DNA from: Paenibacillus solani
GTDB lineage: Bacteria > Bacillota > Bacilli > Paenibacillales > Paenibacillaceae
Reading direction: 5' to 3'
Assembly: GCF_001277345.1 (NCBI RefSeq)
Contig: NZ_LIUT01000006.1
Location: forward strand, 174 to 64,173
Length of the DNA: 64,000 bases
Position 1 is the stretch's first letter. Each line of letters starts with the position of its first letter. Positions 1 to 8,522 of this stretch are shown piece by piece. The translations under genes and the position numbers were made by a program. Below the pieces are notes generated by a model, which saw only the letters and a program-made list of their open reading frames with translations, was not told the DNA's origin and searched no databases.

Positions 1-1
1 T

Positions 2-2947
2 AAACATGATTTGAGAGACAAATTGCCCGAGTATATGTTACCTAGCTTTATGATGCAGATCGATGCATTGCCACTGACTCCAAATGGGAAGCTGGATGCA
101 AAGGCACTGCCAGAACCCCATGCACTAGCGGGACAGGAATATAGGCCACCAAGAACTACAGCAGAGAAAGTCATTACGGACGTATTTGAAGAAATCTTAG
201 GAATATCTCCAATCGGAATAGAGGACAGTTTCTTTGAACTTGGTGGAGATTCTATTAAAGCGATTAAGGCAGTTTCGAGGTTACGGGACAAGGGCTATAA
301 GCTTTCTTTTGCAGCATTAATGTATCAGCAGACACCAAGAAAAATTGGGGAAAATATTCAAAAAGGAGAAGTAAGTCAAGCATACGAACAGGGAGAAATC
401 AATGGGGAAAGTCCATTAACTCCTATACAACTAGAATTTTTCAATAAGTATCACGTAGTACCCAATCATTTTAATCAGGCCTTAATGTTAAGAAGTGATG
501 AGCCGTTTGATATACCTAGTTTAAAGACAGCAATTACTGAAATCATTAAACATCATGACGTTTTAAGAAATGTATATGATGGACAACGTCAAATCACGCT
601 GTCTACAGAGGAAAGCAAGCTATATGATTGGTATGAAAAAGATTATACAAACGTGCAAGATGTATCGAAAGAGATAGAGTATGCCAGCGATAAATTACAG
701 GCAAGCATAGACCTGGCCAAAGGACCTCTGGTAAAAATAGGGCTGTTCCATTCAGACAGTGGAGATCATTTACTCATTTGTGTACATCATCTGGTCATAG
801 ACGGTGTATCCTGGAGAATTCTGCTGGAGGATTTATTTAGTGGATATCGACAAATCCAAGAGACAGGTAAAATCACGCTGCCAATGAAAACGGCTTCGTA
901 CAAGGAATGGGCAGACGCTTTAACACAATATGCTAAGAGTGAGGTGCTTTCAAACGAAATAGCATACTGGAAAAATATATCAGATAAATCAAATAGTACG
1001 GAGACATTCAAGAGTACACAAACAGCAAGTGGTCAATATAAAAATAAAGTAGTGAAAGTGGACTCTGAAACGACGAAGAAGTTGTTACTTGAAGCTGGAA
1101 AGACATATAAAACAGAAATAAACGACTTGTTACTGGCATCGCTGACCCTTGCGGTAAAAGAATGGAGAAACTCTAAGTACCTAACCATAGAAATGGAGGG
1201 TCACGGTAGAGAGACAATAGATAGAGAGATTGTCATTGATCGTACAGTTGGTTGGTTTACAAGTGTATATCCTATTATTTTGGAGACAAAGGATACGGTT
1301 GAAGAAAGCATTTTGGAGACAAAACAAACATTGAGACAGGTCCCTAATCATGGAATGGGATATGGAGTTTTGAGATATCTTGGTGAGCATAGTGGACTTG
1401 AGATGAGCGCAGCAATAACATTCAATTATCTTGGAGAATTGGATAACGAGCTAGACAGAATTAAAGGAATATCCATGTCGGAAATGCCATTAGGAAGAAG
1501 TATGTCAGAAGAGAATTCATCAGGAATGGGATTGTCTCTAAATGGGGCTGTTTTAAATGGGCAACTTGAATTTGACATCATATATGATACTGGATTGTAT
1601 ACGGACGAAGATGCTCAAACATTGGTGTTGGCATATGACAGAGCAATTAAGGACGTTGTCGAAACGTGTTTAACCAGAAAAGGAACAGTGAAAATGCCAG
1701 TAGATATAACATTTATTGGTGATAACCGTGACGGCGATCTAAAGTGTTTGATACAAGAACAGTTGAATTATTATGGAGATAACTATATTAAAACACGTCC
1801 TACTTTAGAATGTCCTGTATTGACAGGACATGAGGATTTCTTGCGACCAGATACAGAAATTATTACTGACATCATAAGAATAGAAGGAACAGCAGAGAAT
1901 GCTTCTTCGTCAGTCAGAGAAATCATTTCCAGGCATGGCGCATTAAGAACAAAATTAAATCAAAAAATGACCTGTTTAGAAGAATACGATTATTCAGATG
2001 AATGGGAAATTCCAGTAGTGAAAGGGAACTTGGCATTATCTGCAGAACAATTTAAGAAAATTGTGAATGAAATGAGTTTTCTAACTGATGATAAGCTGTT
2101 ATCTAGATTTTTAATCGTAGAAATAGATGCAGATCATTGCTTAGTCCTTAGTGCAATTCATCATTTAATATGGGATGGAGTCTCACAAGATTTGTTTAAG
2201 GTTATGCTTCTTGAAACTTTGAACAACAGACTTAACACTCCCAATAACTATTCTTTCATAGAATATTGCAAAATGATTAAAATGAAAGTTGATGAACTGG
2301 AAATTTCTAATGATCAAGAGTCTAACATGGAAGAGTATATTGAAGTTGCTAAAAAAACAGCTGATTTAGTCTCTCGACGAGACACGAAGAGGTCTACAGA
2401 AATTCATGTAAAACTAAATGAGTTACAATATCAAAAATTTAGCGAACAACCCATTCATACAGCAGCAGAATTTATATCAAAGCTTATGTATAGTGACGTA
2501 CCTGAAGAATTAAATAACATACCTGTTTCTGTGTTGACACATAACAGAGATGAATTTAATAAGGGAATGTTGGGGCTAACTTTAAATTTAGATTATTCAA
2601 TTTATGATAGGAAAAGTAAAATGCAAACACCGCTTTTATCAGCATCAGAAAAATCGAGTATTAATCAATCTGCCATTACAGAAAAGTTGTTTCTTATCGC
2701 ACAAAAGTACGGTTTTAATGAAATGTCCAATCGCATCCCAATCCTTAATTATCAGGGAGTCCTTGATAAGTTTGCAAGTAGAGATGATATATCTTCAGAG
2801 AAGATGTTTTTACAAGCACAGATTATAGAGTCTGAAGATTTTGGAGTTAGCATGCACTTCTACATTCACAATAGTACTCTAATTGCTCGCATTACAGGCA
2901 TTACAATTGAAGAAGAGCTCATTCATGATGTCATGAAGAATATTTAA
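2..2947 (+). CDS. Nonribosomal peptide synthetase, C-terminal part (A end-PCP-E-C-like), 5' truncated
   Basis: The reading frame is open to the left edge, so only the last ~980 residues of a larger synthetase are visible. In order (numbered from the TTG at 11): the end of an adenylation domain with the A10 motif NGKLDA (res. 25-30); a peptidyl carrier domain with the phosphopantetheine site LGGDSIKAI (Ser81); an epimerization domain (~130-560) with HHLVIDGVSWR (His259/260) and TVGWFTSVYP; and a final condensation-like domain (~570-978) with HHLIWDG (His717/718, Asp722). The E domain implies that the residue loaded by this module becomes D-configured. There is no thioesterase or reductase domain; the protein ends in the condensation-like domain, which could release, cyclise or pass on the peptide. 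An exporter and a type II thioesterase follow in the same direction. The product cannot be named from this part. Confidence 0.93.
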   Translation, partial: KHDLRDKLPEYMLPSFMMQIDALPLTPNGKLDAKALPEPHALAGQEYRPPRTTAEKVITDVFEEILGISPIGIEDSFFELGGDSIKAIKAVSRLRDKGYKLSFAALMYQQTPRKIGENIQKGEVSQAYEQGEINGESPLTPIQLEFFNKYHVVPNHFNQALMLRSDEPFDIPSLKTAITEIIKHHDVLRNVYDGQRQITLSTEESKLYDWYEKDYTNVQDVSKEIEYASDKLQASIDLAKGPLVKIGLFHSDSGDHLLICVHHLVIDGVSWRILLEDLFSGYRQIQETGKITLPMKTASYKEWADALTQYAKSEVLSNEIAYWKNISDKSNSTETFKSTQTASGQYKNKVVKVDSETTKKLLLEAGKTYKTEINDLLLASLTLAVKEWRNSKYLTIEMEGHGRETIDREIVIDRTVGWFTSVYPIILETKDTVEESILETKQTLRQVPNHGMGYGVLRYLGEHSGLEMSAAITFNYLGELDNELDRIKGISMSEMPLGRSMSEENSSGMGLSLNGAVLNGQLEFDIIYDTGLYTDEDAQTLVLAYDRAIKDVVETCLTRKGTVKMPVDITFIGDNRDGDLKCLIQEQLNYYGDNYIKTRPTLECPVLTGHEDFLRPDTEIITDIIRIEGTAENASSSVREIISRHGALRTKLNQKMTCLEEYDYSDEWEIPVVKGNLALSAEQFKKIVNEMSFLTDDKLLSRFLIVEIDADHCLVLSAIHHLIWDGVSQDLFKVMLLETLNNRLNTPNNYSFIEYCKMIKMKVDELEISNDQESNMEEYIEVAKKTADLVSRRDTKRSTEIHVKLNELQYQKFSEQPIHTAAEFISKLMYSDVPEELNNIPVSVLTHNRDEFNKGMLGLTLNLDYSIYDRKSKMQTPLLSASEKSSINQSAITEKLFLIAQKYGFNEMSNRIPILNYQGVLDKFASRDDISSEKMFLQAQIIESEDFGVSMHFYIHNSTLIARITGITIEEELIHDVMKNI

Positions 2948-2958
2948 TGTTGTATCTT

Positions 2959-2993
2959 ACCCCTAAAACCACCTGCTATGCAGGTGGAGGGGT
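2959..2993. repeat. Nested hairpin downstream of the NRPS gene
   Basis: ACCCCT pairs with AGGGGT around an inner perfect stem CCACCTGC-TAT-GCAGGTGG. No T-run follows, so it is a weak intrinsic terminator. Compact hairpins of this sort resemble IS200/IS605-type ends, but no transposase is nearby. It could instead stabilise the mRNA 3' end or reduce expression of the downstream exporter. Confidence 0.5.
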
Positions 2994-3083
2994 CATAAAA
3001 GGACACATGATCCAGCAATAAACAATTGAGTGTAAATTAGATATGCTCTAAATGAAATCAGAAACAAGAAGAGGGCTTATAGT

Positions 3084-4805
3084 ATGAACGAAAATATTTC
3101 AAAAAGTATATACCAAAAGAATATAGGCTTACTAATTTTGTCCTGCTTACTTGGTATCTTGACCTCTATTCTGTTTATTGCACTGGCGATTATACTACAA
3201 AGATTTATTGATTATTCTATTAACAAAGATATTGACAATATCGTTAAGTTAACTACTTTTTCAGTTATTTTATTGCCTTTAGGTGCAGTGGGAATGTATG
3301 TGGGGTACGCTGTTAAAAATTTATATACAAAAAAGGCATCGTTAAACCTGAAAAATACCCTAGTTGAAAACATTTTACGGTTAGATATGAGAAGTTTCAA
3401 TAAGGAGAGTAATGGAACTTACATATCACGATTGTCAAATGATATAACGATAATTCAAAACGATTATATAAAAGGAACCGTGGAAATATTTGTTCAGCTA
3501 GCTATGCTTGTAGGCGGAGTGCTTGCGATGTTTATCATTAATTCATTCCTTGCATTGAGTATATTACTCACTTGCATCATTCCACTTGCCGTTTCGAGTA
3601 TATTTAATAATCGTATGCAAAAAGCACAAGGCGAAGTGGCTGAGCAAAATAAAAGTTATGTATCCTTTATTAAAGATATATTGTCTGGAAATCAGGTTGT
3701 TAAGAGCTTTAACATCGAAAAAGAGATTTTTGAAAGGGCAAAGGCTAAGGCGAACAAGCAGGAAAAAGTAAAAATGGTATACGAAAATCTGCTGTCACTC
3801 ATTATGTCACTTACTGATATTTCAACATTTCTTGTTGCTGTAGTCATATTTATTGTGGGAACTCAGCAGCTCATGAAAGGACAAATTACAGTAGGGGAGA
3901 TTATGGCTTTTATTCAATTGTTAAATTGCGTAACAGTTCCCATCAATAGACTCATAACTGGTTTTACTAAAAGGCAGGCCAGTCGGGCGTTATTAATGAA
4001 TTTCAATAAAATAGGAGAGGCAAAAACGGATCAAACTCAAAGAGTTGATATTCCTAAATTCAGTAATAAAGTTTCTTTGGATGGGCTTTCGTTAAGCGTA
4101 GATGGGAAAAAAATTTTGGGTGATATTAATTTTGAATTTGAATATGGAAAGTCTTACGCAATTGTAGGAACAAGCGGGAGTGGAAAGACAACCTTATTAA
4201 AGATGTTGACTGGGTTTTATGATGGGTATGAAGGAAATATCAGGTATGACGGGGTTGAGCTTGAGAAAATAAGTGATCAGTCCATTTACCAAAACGTTAG
4301 TTTTATTCATCAGGACTGTTTTATCTTTGATGATACGATTGAACAAAATATTAAATTGTTTCGTGAATGTGATACAGATGAGTTTGAGCAAGTAATAAAG
4401 AAGAGTATGTTACAGAAATTGATTCATGACAGAGGCGGCTTTGATGTATTATGTGGAGAAAATGGAATCCATTTTTCAGGTGGGGAAAAACAGAGAATTT
4501 CTATAGCAAGAGCACTCCTGAGAAAATCACCTATATTACTTATGGACGAGGCGACTTCAGCGTTGGACAATCAAACAGCTAGTGACCTTGAGTGTATGTT
4601 AAGTGAAATGCAGGGCATTACGAGAATTTCCATTACACATAGGCTGGATGAATCAATTCTTAGTGAATATGATGAAATTGTCTTATTGAATAATGGAAAA
4701 ATTGAAGAACACGGGACGTATCATGAATTAATGGAAGCCAGACAAAGATTTTATGCATTGAGTATGTTGAGTAGACATAATAATGATCTTTTAATAGAGG
4801 TATAA
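3084..4805 (+). CDS. ABC transporter, fused permease and ATPase (MsbA/LmrA-type exporter)
   Basis: 573 residues: an N-terminal transmembrane domain with about six hydrophobic segments (res. ~15-300) followed by one nucleotide-binding domain. Walker A is GTSGSGKTTLLK, the signature is SGGEKQRISIARAL, Walker B runs LLMDEATSALD, and the H-loop is SITHRLD. Such half-transporters work as homodimers and export peptides, lipids or drugs. It starts 137 bases after the NRPS gene with RBS AGAGGG and lies between it and other cluster genes, so export of, or self-protection against, the peptide product is the likely job. The substrate is inferred from context only. Confidence 0.93.
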   Translation: MNENISKSIYQKNIGLLILSCLLGILTSILFIALAIILQRFIDYSINKDIDNIVKLTTFSVILLPLGAVGMYVGYAVKNLYTKKASLNLKNTLVENILRLDMRSFNKESNGTYISRLSNDITIIQNDYIKGTVEIFVQLAMLVGGVLAMFIINSFLALSILLTCIIPLAVSSIFNNRMQKAQGEVAEQNKSYVSFIKDILSGNQVVKSFNIEKEIFERAKAKANKQEKVKMVYENLLSLIMSLTDISTFLVAVVIFIVGTQQLMKGQITVGEIMAFIQLLNCVTVPINRLITGFTKRQASRALLMNFNKIGEAKTDQTQRVDIPKFSNKVSLDGLSLSVDGKKILGDINFEFEYGKSYAIVGTSGSGKTTLLKMLTGFYDGYEGNIRYDGVELEKISDQSIYQNVSFIHQDCFIFDDTIEQNIKLFRECDTDEFEQVIKKSMLQKLIHDRGGFDVLCGENGIHFSGGEKQRISIARALLRKSPILLMDEATSALDNQTASDLECMLSEMQGITRISITHRLDESILSEYDEIVLLNNGKIEEHGTYHELMEARQRFYALSMLSRHNNDLLIEV

Positions 4806-4854
4806 CTAGTCTTGTATTTTAAATCTTGTATAAGATGAAAGGGGTGTCGTACGG

Positions 4855-5919
4855 ATGGAGCAAATAGCAGTTGTTGGGTGTGGCGGAATGATCGGTGAAG
4901 TCATCTGTAAGAACTTATGTGAAGACTTTATAGTTAAGGGCGGACAGCGGCGCGAACCTACAGCATTATTGAGCCTTAATAATTTCAACTACCACTTTTT
5001 GGATATTTTTGACTGGGAGAACTTGATTGCTTTCTGTACTGATTGTACGGTTGTCATTAATTGTGCAGGACCTGAATTTGTAATTAAAGATAGAGTTGCT
5101 CAGGCAGCTATGAAAGTAGGAGCAAAATATGTTGATGCTTCCAATGCTTTATTATTGAATCAGGAGCAAAAGCTGGAGCTTAAAGCTAATGGTGTAAATT
5201 ACATAGGAGCTGGTTTTTGTCCTGGCATTACAGGGCTGCTATTAAAACGAGTGATAAATCATTTACTAGACGAAACGAAGTATGTGAATTGTTATATTGG
5301 TGGTGCGGAACATTACACGAAAACTTCTATCTCAGATATATTAATGAGTGGGCATAGTGTAATTGGAAAAACAGACTCTTATTGGAGCGATCATTGTGTT
5401 AAAACAGAAAATATAAATATGATGCAGAAAGAATTTGTACCTGAAGTGGATGTTCCTGTCTATAAGAAACCGTATTTAAGTCAAGAGATAATTGATATTC
5501 TAGAAGTTAGTTCGGTACAAGAACTTCACTGGTACAATATAGCAGCCGATGATTATATTTTTCGTTTGGCAATGCAATTTTATCAAATGCAACTTGAGTC
5601 TTCGGTTGAAGAAGCAATGAAAAAACTAGACATTAGTTTAGAGGAGCAACCTAAAGAGGAATGGATAGCTTTAGTCATTGATGCTACAGGAGTGAAAGAT
5701 GGAAAGAATGTTAGGTGCAGATTGAATTTACAAATGGAAACGAGTTCAGAGTTAACGGGTACAGTGGCTGCTGAAATCGCCCGACAAGCTGTTTCAAGTA
5801 ATAGACCTAATGGTACCTACTGGGCTTATGAAGTGCTTCCTATAGATTTTATGAATCAATATGTTTTTTCTAATAAACATGATTTGTATGAAGAAAAGTA
5901 TGTTGAAATAAAGAAATAA
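4855..5919 (+). CDS. Saccharopine dehydrogenase-like NAD(P)-binding protein
   Basis: 354 residues with an N-terminal Rossmann fold: the dinucleotide-binding loop VVGCGGMIGEV sits at res. 6-16, followed by VVINCAGP and ASNALLLNQ as in the saccharopine dehydrogenase/SDR-like family. Family members reduce or oxidise imino or aldehyde intermediates, often around amino acids. The ATG at 4855 is preceded by AAAGGGG at suitable spacing. It lies between the exporter and the DUF3810 gene, all on one strand with short gaps, so a role in making a precursor or tailoring the peptide is likely. Lysine metabolism is a less likely alternative, since no lysine genes are nearby. The exact reaction is unknown. 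Confidence 0.8.
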   Translation: MEQIAVVGCGGMIGEVICKNLCEDFIVKGGQRREPTALLSLNNFNYHFLDIFDWENLIAFCTDCTVVINCAGPEFVIKDRVAQAAMKVGAKYVDASNALLLNQEQKLELKANGVNYIGAGFCPGITGLLLKRVINHLLDETKYVNCYIGGAEHYTKTSISDILMSGHSVIGKTDSYWSDHCVKTENINMMQKEFVPEVDVPVYKKPYLSQEIIDILEVSSVQELHWYNIAADDYIFRLAMQFYQMQLESSVEEAMKKLDISLEEQPKEEWIALVIDATGVKDGKNVRCRLNLQMETSSELTGTVAAEIARQAVSSNRPNGTYWAYEVLPIDFMNQYVFSNKHDLYEEKYVEIKK

Positions 5920-5974
5920 TATTACTATGTTACATTCCGTACATCCTATATTTATTGGATAGGAGGAGTACATT

Positions 5975-7072
5975 ATGAATAAGCTTTTACTTAAGAGATT
6001 ACCGTTGATCTCACTTGGAGTTATAGCTTATATACTGACAAATTACGCGCAGAACCATCAGGATTGGGCGGAAAAATACAGTAGGTCTGTATATCCGTTA
6101 TTGTCAAAAACAGTAGGATTTGTACCTTCTTGGGTCAAATTTTCTGTTAGTGAATGGCTCGTAGTGTTGGTTATGTTGCTTTTGCTATTTTATATCGTTT
6201 ATTATGTGCGCAAGGTCATCATGAGTAAAGGTGCACGTAGGATGGTCGTTTATCGCGGCACTCTAGGAATAGCTGCGATCTGTAGCGTGATATATTTTTG
6301 TTATACTATTTTGGGTGGAATAAACTATCACAGATATTCTTTTTTGTCTCATACCGAATATAAAGAGGAGAACTACAGCAAGGAGGAACTGATCCAATTG
6401 AGTAAGTCCCTTGCCGTTGAAATGGAATTGGCAAGGGAAAAGTTAGCGGATACTGATCTTTTGGCTCATGTGCCGGATGTTTTTGATTATTATGCACAAC
6501 ACGCAGTGTTCTCGATGCAAATGTTATCGAAGAAATATCCTGTTTTGGAGCATTCATATTCAAGACCAAAACCAGTGGTAATGTCAAAACTAATGTCGCA
6601 TGCAGGGATACATGGTATTTTTGTCCCTTTTACTTATGAATCCAATATCAATGTGAATGTGCCAGTTTTCTTGGCGCCTGCTACTATGGCGCATGAACTG
6701 GCACATCAGAGTGGTTTCATGCATGAGGATGAGGCAAATTTTATAGCTTATCTGGCATGTAAGCAGCAGGATGATCCAATGATACTTTATAGTGGTTTAT
6801 TTCTGGCATTTGATTATTCTATGTCTGAGCTGAGGAAGGTTGATCCGAATAAGGCGTCTGATATAATGTCCAGCCTGTCCAAGGCGGTGCAGCATGATAT
6901 AGAACGAAATGAGCAGCACCGGGATAAGTATGAGGGTGTTATTTCAAGTGTTTCAAGAAATGTAAATGACGTATATCTGAAGGCGAATAATCAGACAGAC
7001 GGTTTGAATAGCTATAGTGATATGGTAAATTTATTGCTGGCAGAGCAGCGAGGGACAGAGAAGTATAATTAA
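5975..7072 (+). CDS. DUF3810-type membrane protein with HExxH metalloprotease motif
   Basis: 365 residues. Three hydrophobic segments lie in the first ~115 residues (about 8-24, 60-78, 92-112), followed by an extracytoplasmic or cytoplasmic domain with HELAHQSGFMHEDEAN at res. 240-255. HExxH followed by a nearby HEDEAN glutamate is the pattern of a zinc metallopeptidase, as in DUF3810 proteins. The start has a strong AGGAGG site. It stands in a run with the NRPS, exporter and thioesterase genes, so it may process, inactivate or protect against the peptide; that is inference. It could also be an unrelated housekeeping membrane protease captured by the operon. Confidence 0.8.
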   Translation: MNKLLLKRLPLISLGVIAYILTNYAQNHQDWAEKYSRSVYPLLSKTVGFVPSWVKFSVSEWLVVLVMLLLLFYIVYYVRKVIMSKGARRMVVYRGTLGIAAICSVIYFCYTILGGINYHRYSFLSHTEYKEENYSKEELIQLSKSLAVEMELAREKLADTDLLAHVPDVFDYYAQHAVFSMQMLSKKYPVLEHSYSRPKPVVMSKLMSHAGIHGIFVPFTYESNINVNVPVFLAPATMAHELAHQSGFMHEDEANFIAYLACKQQDDPMILYSGLFLAFDYSMSELRKVDPNKASDIMSSLSKAVQHDIERNEQHRDKYEGVISSVSRNVNDVYLKANNQTDGLNSYSDMVNLLLAEQRGTEKYN

Positions 7073-7095
7073 ATAAAGTATAGGTAGTATTAGGA

Positions 7096-7842
7096 GTGAG
7101 TGAAATAAATAAAATAAAAGTATTTCCTATTCCATATGCTGGAGCATCGGTAAATGTATTTTATGAATGGAAAAAACTACTGCCGGATAGATATGAATTG
7201 TTTATGAGTGAATTGGCCGGGAGAGGGACTCGATTCAGAGAGCCTTGCTACCAGTCTGTTGGTGAAGCAAGTGAAGATATCGCAAAAAGAATAAGTGAAC
7301 AATTAGAATATGACGATGAATATGTTATATTTGGGCACAGTATGGGAGCCTTATTGACTTATGAGATATATTATAAACTTAAGCAAATGGGCACTAAGGA
7401 ACCAAGGCATCTGTTTTTTTCTGGGCGAAATGCTCCACATGTTTTTGAAGAGAGAGAAGACATTGAAAGTATGACTAATGAAGTTTTCTTGCAAAAGGTA
7501 GAGCAATATGGGGGAATGCCAGAGGAGTTTTATATAAAAGAGATTATGGATATGTTTCTTCCGATTTTGCGAGCAGATTTTATAATTTTGGACAATTATA
7601 AGTTTCAGCCCAAAGCAGAAAAAATAAGTTGTGGAGTAAGCGTTTTTTATGCGGATAATGATTTTTCGACTCATATCAAAGAAATGCATAAATGGAGCGA
7701 AGTGGTTGAAGGGAATGTGAAATTTCATGAATTTAAAGGAGAACACTTCTTTTTGAATCAGTATCCTAATGATATTGTAAATACTATTGTTAAAGATACA
7801 GAGACTCAAAATATTTATTGTAATATGGTTGATGATATGTAA
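7096..7842 (+). CDS. Type II thioesterase (GrsT/SrfAD-like)
   Basis: 248 residues, an alpha/beta hydrolase of the external thioesterase family. The nucleophile elbow is FGHSMGALLTYE (Ser82); the acid lies near YADNDFSTHI and the His in GEHFFLNQ. The N-terminus FPIPYAGASVNVFYEW is typical. Such enzymes remove wrong or stalled acyl groups from carrier domains of NRPSs. It is the only thioesterase seen in the cluster, since the visible NRPS lacks a TE domain; it could help release but is more often an editing enzyme. The GTG start overlaps its AGGAG motif; no better in-frame ATG is present nearby, so the start is uncertain by a few codons. Confidence 0.9.
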   Translation: MSEINKIKVFPIPYAGASVNVFYEWKKLLPDRYELFMSELAGRGTRFREPCYQSVGEASEDIAKRISEQLEYDDEYVIFGHSMGALLTYEIYYKLKQMGTKEPRHLFFSGRNAPHVFEEREDIESMTNEVFLQKVEQYGGMPEEFYIKEIMDMFLPILRADFIILDNYKFQPKAEKISCGVSVFYADNDFSTHIKEMHKWSEVVEGNVKFHEFKGEHFFLNQYPNDIVNTIVKDTETQNIYCNMVDDM

Positions 7843-7913
7843 AATAGTTAGTACTGTTCTAGCTTGAACGTTCCCCTCGCCTCCATTGTTAAAACCCAGT
7901 CCCATTTTAGACC

Positions 7914-8156
7914 TTACTTCCCATTTGGAGGCGTATCAGCCTTTGAGTTTGTAATCATCATGATCAGGTTCAATCCTTCATCGGTATTTGCATACGTAAT
8001 TTCTACTGCATCAAATTTACCATTGGTATCTAAAATCCTTACTGATTTTTGAGTAAATTGGAGAGGAACTGACGGTTGTTTGATTTCAAACGGGATCTTA
8101 GCTTCCGCCTCTTCAATTGAAATTTCAACTGGAGGATTTAGATCCGTCGCGACATA
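7914..8156 (-). pseudogene. C-terminal remnant of a DUF4367-like secreted or membrane protein
   Basis: Read on the minus strand, an open frame of 80 codons without a start follows an in-frame stop at 8157-8159. It encodes a coherent protein end, including VEISIEEAEAKIPFEIKQP, a middle KFDAVEITYANTDEGLNL and the terminus SKADTPPNGK. The pattern (EEA..KIPF.IK.P, then ..VEI.YAN...) is that of DUF4367-type domains. No upstream part is found; hairpin-rich sequence replaces it. This is most likely a gene whose 5' portion was lost. Confidence 0.55.
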
Positions 8157-8238
8157 TTACAATCCTAACAACAATGAGCGCAAAATTTACTGATATTGTA
8201 CTTGAAACCCAAAAAAGAGGGGGGGTTCTCCTCTTTTC

Positions 8239-8262
8239 CAGGCGATCCACCTGGATCGCCTG
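8239..8262. repeat. Perfect 10-bp inverted repeat
   Basis: CAGGCGATCC, a 4-base loop, then GGATCGCCTG. There is no T-run. It is the first of three hairpins in 150 bases between the NRPS cluster and the chitinase gene. Confidence 0.5.
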
Positions 8263-8314
8263 AAAACGGGGGTAATCTCCCCCCTTAAATTCTATTTTTG
8301 AATTAACTCAAATG

Positions 8315-8354
8315 CGAGAAACCCTGTGCCTTTGAAAAAGTACAGGGTTTCTCG
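8315..8354. repeat. Perfect 13-bp inverted repeat
   Basis: CGAGAAACCCTGT pairs with ACAGGGTTTCTCG across a 14-base loop. No T-run follows on the plus strand. It is probably part of a terminator cluster or a small structured element. Confidence 0.5.
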
Positions 8355-8364
8355 ACAATCTGAA

Positions 8365-8387
8365 GCGACCAATATGGTCGCTTTTTT
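8365..8387 (+). terminator. Rho-independent terminator, GCGACC/GGTCGC family
   Basis: GCGACC-AATAT-GGTCGC followed by TTTTTT. The same stem with different loops occurs at 36426, 42563, 44321, 46784 and 55242. Confidence 0.8.
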
Positions 8388-8456
8388 GCATATTATCACT
8401 TTTAGCTTCAGTCTGAACTCAACATGTTCTTCGTAAAAGGGTTTCTCTCTCATTAA

Positions 8457-8487
8457 TTGGGTAGAGGGGCAGCCCCCCTCTACCCAA
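8457..8487 (-). terminator. Hairpin downstream of the chitinase gene
   Basis: TTGGGTAGAGGGG pairs with CCCCTCTACCCAA (13 bp, 5-base loop) 36 bases beyond the chitinase stop. The T-run is weak on both strands, so termination efficiency is uncertain. Confidence 0.5.
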
Positions 8488-8522
8488 TTTGTTTATTCGG
8501 ATGTGTATCGCCATGGCTGAAA

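Noticed and set aside
7351..7905. 184-codon frame on the minus strand
   Set aside because: Lies opposite the thioesterase gene, has low-complexity Ile/Phe/His-rich composition and no suitable site; a shadow frame.
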